Below are positions 29,608-37,731 of a DNA stretch of 49,700 nucleotides, in pieces. The DNA lies in the NCBI GenBank assembly GCA_046729895.1, contig JBKPHP010000056.1, forward strand, positions 1 through 49,700, written 5' to 3'. How positions within the stretch are numbered: position 1 is the stretch's first letter; the number at the start of each line of letters is the position of its first letter. The position numbers and the translations under genes were made by a program. The notes beneath the pieces were generated by a model, which saw only the letters and a list, made by a program, of their open reading frames with translations, was not told the DNA's origin and made no database searches. This DNA is from DASXBA01 sp046729895. Lineage in GTDB: Bacteria > Actinomycetota > Thermoleophilia > Solirubrobacterales > Thermoleophilaceae.

Positions 29608-30633
29608 TTATCCTCCTCCGAGTCCGCGCTCGACGATCTCGAGCACCGACACTCCGTCCGCGGCGCTCACCGGCGGCGTCGAGCCGTCCTTCAGCGCGCC
29701 GACGACGCCGCGGTAGAAGGCAGGCCAGTCGCCCGCCTCCGTCTCCACCGCCGCCGCTTGCTCGCCCGCGCCCACCGTACCCCAGGCCTCGGGGGGCTCG
29801 CGGCCCCAGGCGGGTCCACCCGGTAGCTCGCCGGCGCGCAGCGCCGCCTCCTGGACGTCGAGCCCCCACTTCACGTAAGCGGCGTCGCTTCCCAGAACAC
29901 GCATCCTCGGAGCCGGCTGCGCAGCCACCTGGCTTGCCCACAGATGCGAGCGTACTCCTGAGCTGTGTGTAAGTGCAACGAAGGCGTCGTCGTCTACCAG
30001 CGTGCCCGGCCTGCGGCGGTCGACTTCCGAGTTCATCGCCTCCACCGGACCGAACAGCACGAGCGCCTGGTCGATGAGGTGCGAGCCGAGGTCGAAAAGC
30101 ACTCCACCCGCCTCCTCCGGCGCGTCCAGCTCCCGCCACGCGCCCCTGCGCAGCTCAGGCCGCCAGCGCTCGAAGCGGGACTCGAAGCGGTGAACCTCGC
30201 CAAGAGCGCCTTCCTCGATAAGGCGGCGCAGCGTCAGGAAGTCGCCGTCCCAGCGACGGTTGTGGAATACGGCGAGCATCAGCGAGCGCGCTTCCGCTGC
30301 CTCCTGTAGCCGGCGACCATCGGCGACGGTCGCCGCCAGCGGCTTGTCGACGACCACTGGCAGACTGGCTTCGAGCGCCCCCATGGCGATCGAGGCGTGC
30401 ACGCGGTTGGGCGCGGCGACCACCACTAGGTCGTGATCCTCGGACCGGTTCCACAGCGTCTCGACGTCGGGCAGGACCTGAACGCCGGGGTGGCGGCCGC
30501 GTGCACGTTCCGCCCGCTCGGCACTCGACGTGACGACGGAGAAGAGTTCCAGTCCCTCCGTGGCGGCGATCAGCGGCGCGTGGAACCACTCGCCCGCCAA
30601 GCCGTAGCCGACCAAGCCCACCCGGTACGCCAC
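29608..30633 (-). CDS. Gfo/Idh/MocA family NAD(P)-dependent oxidoreductase
   Basis: 341 residues from GTG 30633. N-terminal Rossmann fold: VGLVGYGLAGEWFHAPLI (glycine motif), then VVVAAPNRVHASIAM and the catalytic Lys97 in VVDKPLAATV. The C-terminal domain contains GGVLFDLGSHLIDQALVLFG with a conserved His. Such enzymes oxidise or reduce sugars and inositols. It is directly upstream of the sugar-transporter genes on the same strand (48-base gap), so the imported sugar may be its substrate (inference). It is divergent from the HAD phosphatase with 29 bases between starts. Confidence 0.93.
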   Translation of the reverse strand: MAYRVGLVGYGLAGEWFHAPLIAATEGLELFSVVTSSAERAERARGRHPGVQVLPDVETLWNRSEDHDLVVVAAPNRVHASIAMGALEASLPVVVDKPLAATVADGRRLQEAAEARSLMLAVFHNRRWDGDFLTLRRLIEEGALGEVHRFESRFERWRPELRRGAWRELDAPEEAGGVLFDLGSHLIDQALVLFGPVEAMNSEVDRRRPGTLVDDDAFVALTHSSGVRSHLWASQVAAQPAPRMRVLGSDAAYVKWGLDVQEAALRAGELPGGPAWGREPPEAWGTVGAGEQAAAVETEAGDWPAFYRGVVGALKDGSTPPVSAADGVSVLEIVERGLGGG

Positions 30634-30639
30634 GGCCCC

Positions 30640-30645
30640 AGACTA
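30640..30645 (-). promoter_or_regulatory. -10-like box (TAGTCT) for oxidoreductase gene
   Basis: TAGTCT on the minus strand followed by six bases and GTG 30633, without a Shine-Dalgarno. Confidence 0.45.
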
Positions 30646-30662
30646 TTCGTCAGAGTGGCGCG

Positions 30663-31322
30663 GTGGCCGATGCGGTGATCTTCGACCTCGACGGCCTGCT
30701 GCTCGAGTCCGAGCAGGTGTGGAACGCCGCCAAGCGCCAGCTTACGGAGGAGCGCGGGGGGCATTGGCGGCCTGAGGCCGAGCGCGCGATGCTCGGGATG
30801 AGCTCCCAGGAGTGGTCGCGCTACATGCACGAGGAGCTCGGCGTTCCGCTCGAGCCCGCGGAGATCTCGGCGGAGGTCGTGAGGCTCCTCGCCGAGTGGT
30901 ACGAACGCGAGCTGCCGTTGCTGCCGGGCGCCGACGAGGCAGTCCGCCGCATCGGAGAGCGCTGGCCGCTGGGCTTGGCGTCGTCGTCGAATCGGGAGAT
31001 CATCGACCTTGTGCTCGAGCGCACGGGCTGGGCCGAGCTGTTCGGAGTCACGGTCTCGTCCGAGGAGGTCGAACGCGGTAAGCCCGCGCCCGACGTCTAC
31101 CTGGCGGCGGCGCAGCGACTTGGGGCGCCGCCCGAGCGGTGCGTGGCGGTGGAGGATTCGAGCGCCGGCATTCGCGCGGCCCGGGCCGCCGGCATGGCGC
31201 TGGTCGCCATACCCAACCGCGCCTATCCGCCCCCGCCGGAGGTTGTGAACGAGGCCAGCGTGGTACTCGACTCGTTGCATGAGCTGGACAGCGATGTAAT
31301 CGAGACAGGAGGACCCAAGTGA
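30663..31322 (+). CDS. HAD-superfamily phosphatase (beta-phosphoglucomutase/YcjU-like group)
   Basis: 219 residues from GTG 30663. Motif I FDLDGLLLESE with Asp8 and Asp10, motif II SSSNREI, motif III Lys in EVERGKPAPDVYLAAAQRLG and motif IV VAVEDSSAGIRAARAAGM. The helical cap spans about 17-85. The family dephosphorylates or isomerises small phosphosugars; the substrate cannot be read from sequence. The stop overlaps the GTG of the SDR gene by four bases, so the two are co-translated. Confidence 0.92.
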   Translation: MADAVIFDLDGLLLESEQVWNAAKRQLTEERGGHWRPEAERAMLGMSSQEWSRYMHEELGVPLEPAEISAEVVRLLAEWYERELPLLPGADEAVRRIGERWPLGLASSSNREIIDLVLERTGWAELFGVTVSSEEVERGKPAPDVYLAAAQRLGAPPERCVAVEDSSAGIRAARAAGMALVAIPNRAYPPPPEVVNEASVVLDSLHELDSDVIETGGPK

Positions 31323-32026
31323 GTGAGCTCGAGGGAAAGGTCGCGCTCGTGACCGGAGCGAGCGGCGGCATCGGCGCGTCGGTGGCGGGGAGCCTGCACG
31401 ATGCGGGAGCACGCGTGGGGCTCCTCTCGCGGCGCGGGGACGACCTGGGCCTGGACGGCGCCCTTGGTGTCTCCTGCGACGTCAGCGACCGCGATGCGGT
31501 GGAACGCGCCACAGCGGCGGTGGTCGAGGCTTTCGGGCGGCTCGACATAGCCGTAGCCAACGCCGGCGTAGGCGCCTACGGCCCGTTCCTGGAGCTCGAT
31601 CCCGAGCAGCTCGAGGCGATGATCGACGTGAACCTCAAGGGCACCCTGTACACGGCCGCCGCGACCCTGCCGCACCTGATCGCCTCCGGCGAGGGAGACT
31701 TCGTCTCGCTCGCGAGCGTCGCCGGCGTTCGGGCCTTTCCCGGGGAGGCCGTCTACAACGCCTCGAAGTTCGGCCAGGTGGGCTTCACGCGGGCGCTCGA
31801 CCACGAGTTGCGAGAGCAGGGCGTGCGGTCGACCTGCATCTGCCCCGGGGGCGTCCGCACCGACTTCGCCATCGGGAGCGGCCGCGAGGAGGGCGACCCC
31901 GAGCTCGAGGCGATGCTGACTCCCGACGAGGTAGCCGACGTCGTCCTCTTCGCCCTCACACGCCCACGGGGGATGCGAATCCTCACGACGACCTTCCGGC
32001 CGATCAGCGAGGCTTCCTGGGGCTAG
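31319..32026 (+). CDS. Short-chain dehydrogenase/reductase
   Basis: 235 residues from GTG 31319, with AGGAGG upstream inside the HAD gene. Classical SDR: TGASGGIG (13-20), NAG motif (81-83), catalytic Ser133, Tyr146 and Lys150 (YNASK), and PGGVRTDF. Arg39 after the second strand (LLSRRG) suggests NADP(H). Substrate unknown. Its stop shares the CTAG palindrome at 32023-32026 with the stop of the convergent slipin gene. Confidence 0.92.
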   Translation: MSELEGKVALVTGASGGIGASVAGSLHDAGARVGLLSRRGDDLGLDGALGVSCDVSDRDAVERATAAVVEAFGRLDIAVANAGVGAYGPFLELDPEQLEAMIDVNLKGTLYTAAATLPHLIASGEGDFVSLASVAGVRAFPGEAVYNASKFGQVGFTRALDHELREQGVRSTCICPGGVRTDFAIGSGREEGDPELEAMLTPDEVADVVLFALTRPRGMRILTTTFRPISEASWG

Positions 32027-32853
32027 CCCTCCCCGGGCTCGAGCCTGGCGGGCCCCGTGTCCTTCTCGTCCTCGCCCGCCTGCTCCCCGTCCGCGGCTCC
32101 CCCCGTGTCCAGCAGGGGCCGGAGGAGGTCCAGCGGAAGCGGGAAGACGATCGTGGAAGCCTCGTTCGAGCTTATGTCGGACAGCGCCTGCAGGTAGCGA
32201 AGCTGGATCGTGATCGGGTTGGGGCTGATCACGTCGGCGGCCTCCGCCAGCCTGGCCGCGGCCTGGAACTCGCCCTCCGAGTTGATCACCTTGGCGCGGC
32301 GGTTGCGCTCGGCCTCGGCCTGGCGTGCCAGGGCGTGCTGCATCCGATCGGGGATCTCGACGTCCTTGATCTCGACGATCGTGACCTTGATCCCCCACGG
32401 CTCGGTCTGTTCGTCGATGATGTGCTGAAGGCTCTCGTTGAGCCGCTCGCGCTCTGAAAGCAGCGTGTCGAGGTCCGCCTTTCCGAGCACCGAGCGCAGG
32501 GTGGTCTGGGCGATCTGGAGCGTCGCCGCCATGAAGTCCTCGACCTCGAGCACCGAGTTCTTCGGATCGATGACGCGGAAGTAGGCGACGGCCGCGACTC
32601 GCACCGGCACGTTGTCGCGCGTAATGACCTCCTGGGGCGGGATGCGGAGCGTCACCGTGCGCAGGCTCACTCGGACCATGCGGTCCACGATCGGCACAAG
32701 CAGCACGAGGCCCGGGCCCTTTTGGTCGATCACCCGTCCGAGGCGGAAGACCACCCCACGCTCGTACTCGCGCAGAATCCGGACCGATGCCCCGGCCAGC
32801 ACCAACGCGGTGCAGGCCACCACCGCCAGGACGACGAGCACGGCGATCAGCAT
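32023..32853 (-). CDS. Slipin (SPFH/Band 7 stomatin-like membrane protein)
   Basis: 276 residues from ATG 32853. One N-terminal membrane helix (about 1-24), then the SPFH domain with REYERGVVFRLGRVIDQKGPGLVLLVPIVDRMVRVSLR, a coiled coil rich in Ala/Glu/Arg (RQAEAERNRRAKVINSEGEFQAAARLAEAADVI), and a variable acidic tail. Stomatin-like proteins form membrane scaffolds. The start overlaps the stop of the NfeD-like gene by seven bases, the classic NfeD-slipin operon, in which NfeD binds and helps organise the slipin. Confidence 0.95.
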   Translation of the reverse strand: MLIAVLVVLAVVACTALVLAGASVRILREYERGVVFRLGRVIDQKGPGLVLLVPIVDRMVRVSLRTVTLRIPPQEVITRDNVPVRVAAVAYFRVIDPKNSVLEVEDFMAATLQIAQTTLRSVLGKADLDTLLSERERLNESLQHIIDEQTEPWGIKVTIVEIKDVEIPDRMQHALARQAEAERNRRAKVINSEGEFQAAARLAEAADVISPNPITIQLRYLQALSDISSNEASTIVFPLPLDLLRPLLDTGGAADGEQAGEDEKDTGPARLEPGEG

Positions 32854-33314
32854 GGCTCCTCCCAGTCCTCGGCTTTCCGCACGGCGAGCGTCAGCCCGCT
32901 CACGCGCTCCACCACCACGGAGTCTCCCTCCCCGAGCTCTTCGCCGTCGCCGGCCCAGCTGTGGCGTGCGCGCCACAGCGCCCCGTCGACGAACACCTGC
33001 CCGCCCTCGCCGGCCCAGCTCCGGACCACACCCATTCGGCCGCTCAGCGCCTCCCGGCCCGAGGAGGCGCGTAGTGCCCTGGTGGCGAGCGCCTTCCGCG
33101 TGGCCACGGCGACCCAGACGCCGGCCACGGCGAGGGCGGCCAGCCCCGCGGACAGGACGATGGCCAGCCCGCCCCCGGCGCCAGCGATAGCGAGCGCCGC
33201 GCCGCCGGCCAGCGAGATTCCGCCAGCCGCCCCAAGAACGCCGTAGGGCGCGTGGGCCTCTGCCACCAGCAGGGCGGCCCCGACGAGCAGCAGCGCTACG
33301 CCGACCACGACCAT
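32847..33314 (-). CDS. NfeD-like membrane protein
   Basis: 155 residues: a short N-terminal membrane helix, AHAPYGVLGAAGGISLAGGAALAI, more hydrophobic segments (to about 70), then a cytoplasmic OB-fold domain at about 85-148 (GRMGVVRSWAGEGGQVFVDGALWRARH...GDSVVVERVSGLTLAVRK). This is the truncated NfeD form without the serine-protease domain, the kind that pairs with slipins. The ATG is preceded by a GAGAAGAG stretch. It precedes and overlaps the slipin gene. Confidence 0.92.
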   Translation of the reverse strand: MVVVGVALLLVGAALLVAEAHAPYGVLGAAGGISLAGGAALAIAGAGGGLAIVLSAGLAALAVAGVWVAVATRKALATRALRASSGREALSGRMGVVRSWAGEGGQVFVDGALWRARHSWAGDGEELGEGDSVVVERVSGLTLAVRKAEDWEEPC

Positions 33315-33389
33315 CTCTTCTCTACGTCGATGTTACGCCTCCATGGCTCCCCGCTGCCCTGAGTTCACCTAGTGGACGAACGGGCGGCG

Positions 33390-34379
33390 CTAGCCGCCGG
33401 GGACGTCGAGCACCACTTTGCCCGTCGAGCGCCGCTCCTCGATCAGCCGCATGGCGTCGGCGCCGCGCTCCAGCGGAAAGCGCGCCCCGACGACCGGGCT
33501 CACGGCGCCCCGCTCGATCAGTCCGTCGATCGCCTCGGCGATCTCGCGCGTGACGTCCGGCTTCGGCATGACGTACGCGCCCCAGCCGGCGCCCACGACC
33601 TCGGTGTTGCGAAGCAGCAGGCGATTGACCTTGACCTCCGGGATCGAGCCGCCGGTGAAACCCACGACGACCAGGCGCCCCTCCTCGCGCAGCGCCCGCA
33701 GGCTGTCGACGAACCGATCGCCGCCCACCGGGTCGATCACCACGTCCACTCCGCCATCCGTGAGCTCTTGGACCTGGTCGCGCCAGGGCCCGTCGGCGCG
33801 CACGATCTCCCCGGCACCGGCCTGGCGGGCGACTCGCTCCTTCTCGTCGCTCGAGACCACGGCGACGGTGCTCGCGCCGAGCCCCTCGGCAACCTGCAGC
33901 GTGGCGGTGCCGACGCCCCCGGCGGCACCGTGCACGAGCACCCGCTCTCCCTCCTTCAGCCTCCCCCGCAGCTTTAGCGCGAAGTAGGCCGTGTGGTAGT
34001 TGAGGATCAGCGCCGCGCCCTCGGCGAAGTCGAGGTTGTCCGGTAGGGGAAAGCTCATCTGGGGCGGGGCCACGGCGAGCTCCGCCCAGCCGCCCAGCGC
34101 GCTGAACGCCGCAACGCGGTCGCCGGGAGACACCGCCGCGCCGTCCGGGGCCGAGCGCACCACGCCGGACACCTCGGCCCCCGGCACGAACGGCAGGTCG
34201 GGCTTGAACTGATAGAGCCCCCGGCTCTGGAGCACGTCCGGGAACGAGACGGCCGCCGCGGCCACCTCCACGACGACCCCCTCGCCGGGGCTGAACATGT
34301 GGCTGGGCTCGGGATCCGGCAGCTCGACCAGCTCGACGCCGTTCGGACCCGAGAGCTCGATGACCTGGAGCGCGCGCAT
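33390..34379 (-). CDS. MDR-family NAD(P)H:quinone oxidoreductase-like protein
   Basis: 329 residues from ATG 34379. GroES-like N-terminal domain (VVVEVAAAAVSFPDVLQSRGLYQ...LPFVPGAEVSGVV) and Rossmann domain with VLVHGAAGGVGTATLQVAEGLGA (AxxGGVG, about 148-170), ending with EERRSTGKVVLDVPG. The zinc-binding Cys residues of alcohol dehydrogenases are absent, as expected for the zeta-crystallin/QOR subgroup. It reduces quinones or enals with NADPH. It is divergent from the SDR at 34492. Confidence 0.92.
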   Translation of the reverse strand: MRALQVIELSGPNGVELVELPDPEPSHMFSPGEGVVVEVAAAAVSFPDVLQSRGLYQFKPDLPFVPGAEVSGVVRSAPDGAAVSPGDRVAAFSALGGWAELAVAPPQMSFPLPDNLDFAEGAALILNYHTAYFALKLRGRLKEGERVLVHGAAGGVGTATLQVAEGLGASTVAVVSSDEKERVARQAGAGEIVRADGPWRDQVQELTDGGVDVVIDPVGGDRFVDSLRALREEGRLVVVGFTGGSIPEVKVNRLLLRNTEVVGAGWGAYVMPKPDVTREIAEAIDGLIERGAVSPVVGARFPLERGADAMRLIEERRSTGKVVLDVPGG

Positions 34380-34478
34380 CGACGCGGCGATTCAACCACG
34401 CCCGGCCGCGCCACAGCGCCGGGGCTCGCCTTTGGCGACGACAGGCGGCGCCGGGCCGCGACGGCGATCCCCGCCGTG

Positions 34479-34484
34479 TAGGTT
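34479..34484 (+). promoter_or_regulatory. -10-like box (TAGGTT) for SDR gene
   Basis: TAGGTT followed by seven bases and GTG 34492, leaderless layout. Confidence 0.45.
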
Positions 34485-34491
34485 GTCGCAC

Positions 34492-35331
34492 GTGTCGCCT
34501 GAGGAGATGGACTTCGCGGGTCGGGTAGCGGTCGTGACTGGCGCCGGCTCAGGCATCGGGCGCTCCACCGCGGTCCTGCTCGGCCGCATGGGCGTCGCGG
34601 TGCACGCGGCCGACCTGGACGGACAGAGGGCCGAGGCCGTTGCCTCGCAGATCGAGGCGGCCAATGGGCGTGCCGCCGCCCACGCCGTGGACGTAAGCGA
34701 GCCCGCTGCGGTGGAGGCGCTCGCCGACGAGGTATTCGCGGCGGAGGGGGCGGTAGACATCCTCCATAACAACGCCGGCATCGGGCACGCGGGGCCCGTG
34801 GACGAGATCACGCTGGAGGAATGGCAGCGGGTCCTGGGCGTGAACCTGATGGGTGTCGTCCACGGGATCCACTACTTCGTCCCCCGGATGCTGCGGCAGG
34901 GACGGCCTGGCCACATCGTCAACACAGCGTCGCTGGCCGGGCTCGTGCCGGTTGCCAACCTGGCGCCCTACTGCACCTCGAAGCACGCGGTCGTGGGCCT
35001 GAGCGAGTCCCTCAACGCCGAGCTCGCGCCGCGCGGCATCCGCGTGAGCGCGATCTGCCCCGGCTTCATCAACACCCCGATCCTGGACGGCGCCCACCTC
35101 GACGGTGAGCTCGCCGCCCAGCGGGACCGGCTCAAGAGCTTCTACGAGCGGTTCGGCTCCTCCCCCGACGTCGTGGCCGAGGCGGTGGTGGACGCGGTGC
35201 GCCGGAACAAGATCATCCGCACCGTGCCGCGCCACCACGTGGTGCTCAATTGGGCGCTCCGGCGGATCTCGCCGCGGGCGGCGCAGCCGCTGGCGCGTGC
35301 CACCATGCGCCTCGTCTCGGGCCGGAACTGA
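34492..35331 (+). CDS. Short-chain dehydrogenase/reductase
   Basis: 279 residues from GTG 34492, five codons before an in-frame ATG (34507). The GTG is preferred because it lies seven bases after a TAGGTT box, while a GAGGAG directly abutting the ATG is too close to serve it. Motifs: TGAGSGIG (17-24), Asp41 after strand 2 (NAD preference), NNAG (93-96), Ser147, Tyr160, Lys164 and PGFINT. The extended C-terminus with FYERFGSSPDVVAEAVVDAVRRNK and an aromatic/basic tail resembles SDRs acting on lipids or sterols. Substrate unknown. Confidence 0.9.
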   Translation: MSPEEMDFAGRVAVVTGAGSGIGRSTAVLLGRMGVAVHAADLDGQRAEAVASQIEAANGRAAAHAVDVSEPAAVEALADEVFAAEGAVDILHNNAGIGHAGPVDEITLEEWQRVLGVNLMGVVHGIHYFVPRMLRQGRPGHIVNTASLAGLVPVANLAPYCTSKHAVVGLSESLNAELAPRGIRVSAICPGFINTPILDGAHLDGELAAQRDRLKSFYERFGSSPDVVAEAVVDAVRRNKIIRTVPRHHVVLNWALRRISPRAAQPLARATMRLVSGRN

Positions 35332-35387
35332 AGATCGCCCGGGGCATGACTGCGAGTCTGGCCCTCGCCCGGTACGCTGCCGTCCGC

Positions 35388-35460
35388 CGGTCGCGAAATG
35401 GGGAGTTTCCCTGCGATCGCAGGTTGAACCCGCCTTCGCGGGGTAAGGAAGTCGCGACCG
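35388..35460 (+). other. Structured leader upstream of the desaturase gene
   Basis: CGGTCGCGA (35388-35396) pairs with TCGCGACCG (35452-35460). Inside are two more elements: the 14-base palindrome CCTGCGATCGCAGG (35410-35423) and the hairpin CCCGC-cttc-GCGGG (35429-35442). The whole could fold as a three-way junction in the 5' leader, ending 40 bases before the ATG. No known riboswitch class is recognised. Confidence 0.45.
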
Positions 35461-35500
35461 ACGTGAAGACGCCCAACCACCGAGCTGAGGAGCGCCGCCC

Positions 35501-36442
35501 ATGAGTGGTCAGTCCCGGCCCAGCGTTCCCGAGACCGAGCCGGTCACGCACGAGACGCGCGACCGGATCATCACCGCCATAGTCACGCTGCTCCCCGTGG
35601 TGGCCCTTGCCATCGCCTGCTGGCAGGCCTGGGCCCACCTGCTTCGCTGGAGCGACCTGATCGTGTTCGCGCTCATGTACGCCCTGACTGGCCTCGGGGT
35701 GACCGTGGGCTTCCACCGCCACCTCACCCACCGCAGCTTTGCCACCAGCGGGGCGCTGCGGACGCTCCTCGCCGTGCTGGGGTCCGCGGCTATCGAGGGT
35801 CCCGTGATCTCCTGGGTGGCCGACCATCGCAAGCACCACACCTTCTCCGACCAGGAGGGCGACCCGCACAGCCCCCACGTCGGCCACGGAGGCGGCTGGC
35901 GAGGGGCGCTCGTCGGGCTCATGCACGCCCATCTCGGCTGGCTGTTCATCCACACCCAGCGGGGCGCCAGGGCGCGCTATGCACGCGATCTCGTGGCCGA
36001 TCCGCTGGTGAGCTTCGTCGACCGGACGTTCCTCCTTTGGGCTCTCGGCGGCTTGGGCGTGGCGTTCGGCCTGGGAGTGGCGATCGGCGGCTCGGTGATC
36101 GCCGGCCTTACGGGCCTCCTCTGGGGAGGCGGGGTGCGCATGCTGGCCGTCCACCACGTGACCTACAGCATCAACTCGCTCTGTCACTTCTTCGGCCGGC
36201 GGCGTTTCGCCACGGACGACCATTCGCACAACCTCTTCTGGCTGGCGATACCGACCTTCGGCGAGTCATGGCACAACAACCACCACGCTTTCCCGACCTC
36301 CGCCATCCACGGCCTTCGCCGCTGGGAGCTCGACATCTCCGGAATGGTGATCCGGGCCCTCGAGGCGGCGGGCCTGGTCTGGGACGTAGTGCGCGTCGAC
36401 CCCGCACGAGCGCGCCGGGAGGCCATCGCCGAAGCCTCCTGA
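35501..36442 (+). CDS. Acyl-CoA/acyl-lipid delta-9 fatty acid desaturase
   Basis: 313 residues from ATG 35501. Three His boxes bind the di-iron centre: HRHLTH (72-77), HRKHH (109-113) and HNNHH (258-262), with the extra H at NLFW-side (DDHSHN). Hydrophobic segments at about 25-45, 53-70, 85-103, 176-198 and 200-220. It is an integral membrane enzyme that inserts a cis double bond in saturated fatty chains. The next gene, 14 bases on, encodes a cyclopropane synthase that uses such double bonds, so the pair forms a lipid-modification unit. A folded leader (35388-35460) may control it. Confidence 0.95.
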   Translation: MSGQSRPSVPETEPVTHETRDRIITAIVTLLPVVALAIACWQAWAHLLRWSDLIVFALMYALTGLGVTVGFHRHLTHRSFATSGALRTLLAVLGSAAIEGPVISWVADHRKHHTFSDQEGDPHSPHVGHGGGWRGALVGLMHAHLGWLFIHTQRGARARYARDLVADPLVSFVDRTFLLWALGGLGVAFGLGVAIGGSVIAGLTGLLWGGGVRMLAVHHVTYSINSLCHFFGRRRFATDDHSHNLFWLAIPTFGESWHNNHHAFPTSAIHGLRRWELDISGMVIRALEAAGLVWDVVRVDPARARREAIAEAS

Positions 36443-36456
36443 CCCCAGCCTGACCG

Positions 36457-37677
36457 TTGTTCGCCCGTACCGCCCCGCTACGCACCGAGCTCGAGCGCGC
36501 CCTGCCGGCGCGCCCCTTCTCGGTGGAGCTGTGGGACGGCAGCCGGCTCCCCGCGACGACCGGCAACGGGCCCACTTTCCGTGTCCGCTCGCCGGGCGCC
36601 GTCGCCCACGCGCTGCGCGCCCCCGGGCAGCTCGGCCTGGGACGGGCCTACGTGTCCGGCGAGCTCGACGTAGACGATCTCGATGCGGCGCTCCAGTTGC
36701 TGGGCAGCTGGAAGCCGCCCCGCATCGACCGGTCCGCCCGCACCCGCCTTGCGCTGGCAGCCGCCAGGGCCTGCGGGCTCCGTAGACCACCCCGCGTGCC
36801 GGCCACGGAGCTGAAGCCTCGTGGCCGCCGCCACAGCAGCGAGCGCGACGAGCGAGCGGTCCGCCACCACTACGACCTCCCCGCCGAGTTCTTCGCCCTT
36901 TTCCTCGACAAGTCCATGACCTACAGCTGTGGCCTCTTCTCCCGCGGCGCGACCACGCTGGAGGAGGCCCAGGAGGCGAAGCTGGAGCTCGTCTGCCAGA
37001 AGCTCGGGTTGCAGCCGGGCGACCGAGTGCTGGACGTGGGCTGCGGCTGGGGCAGCTTCGCGATTCACGCCGCGACGCGGCATGGCGCGGAGGTGCTCGG
37101 CATAACCCTCTCGCCGCCGCAAGCCGAGCGCGCCCGCCGGCGAGTCGCCGAGCTCGGGCTCGCGGAGCGGATCCAGATCCAGGTGGCCGACTACCGTGCG
37201 CTGGACGAGAGCCCGTTCGACGCGATCGCCAGCATCGGCATGGTCGAGCACGTGGGGGCGAGCAGGATCGACCTCTACGCTGAGCGGCTGGCCGCGCTCC
37301 TGCGACCCGGAGGGCGGCTGCTCAACCACGGCATCGCACGCCTGCGGCACGGGGAGCCCGAGGCCGGTCCTTTCTCGGAGCGCTACGTGTTCCCCGACGC
37401 AGCCCCGCTGCACGTTTCCCGCGTGCTGGGCGCGATCGAGCAGGCCGACCTCGAGACGATTCACGTGGAGGGGTTCCGCGAGGACTACGCCATCACCCTG
37501 AGCCATTGGATCGATCGGCTGGACGCGCGGCTGGAGGCTGCCATGCGCCTGGCCGGCGCCGAGCGCGCCCGCGTGTGGCGTCTCTACCTCCGGGCCGCCC
37601 GCAACGGCTTCCTGACCGGCTTCACATCCGTGTACCAGGTGCTTGCGGCGCGCCCGGCTACTCGTCGCCCGGGCTGA
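36457..37677 (+). CDS. Cyclopropane-fatty-acyl-phospholipid synthase family methyltransferase
   Basis: 406 residues, apparently from TTG 36457 just after the desaturase stop. Motifs: HHYDLPAEFFALFLDKSMTYSCGLF, SAM-binding VLDVGCGWGSFA (191-202), EVLGITLSPPQAERARRR, IGMVEHVG (substrate/bicarbonate region), and FPDAAPLHVSRVL. It transfers a methylene from S-adenosylmethionine to unsaturated acyl chains in phospholipids. The N-terminal domain (about 1-130) matches the family. Given the upstream desaturase, product and substrate are coupled. A 10-methyl product is an alternative. Confidence 0.93.
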   Translation: MFARTAPLRTELERALPARPFSVELWDGSRLPATTGNGPTFRVRSPGAVAHALRAPGQLGLGRAYVSGELDVDDLDAALQLLGSWKPPRIDRSARTRLALAAARACGLRRPPRVPATELKPRGRRHSSERDERAVRHHYDLPAEFFALFLDKSMTYSCGLFSRGATTLEEAQEAKLELVCQKLGLQPGDRVLDVGCGWGSFAIHAATRHGAEVLGITLSPPQAERARRRVAELGLAERIQIQVADYRALDESPFDAIASIGMVEHVGASRIDLYAERLAALLRPGGRLLNHGIARLRHGEPEAGPFSERYVFPDAAPLHVSRVLGAIEQADLETIHVEGFREDYAITLSHWIDRLDARLEAAMRLAGAERARVWRLYLRAARNGFLTGFTSVYQVLAARPATRRPG

Positions 37678-37731
37678 GCGCACCCTCCTCGGCGGCCTGA
37701 TAGCCGCTTAGGGCGGTAGCTTCCGGCAGCC

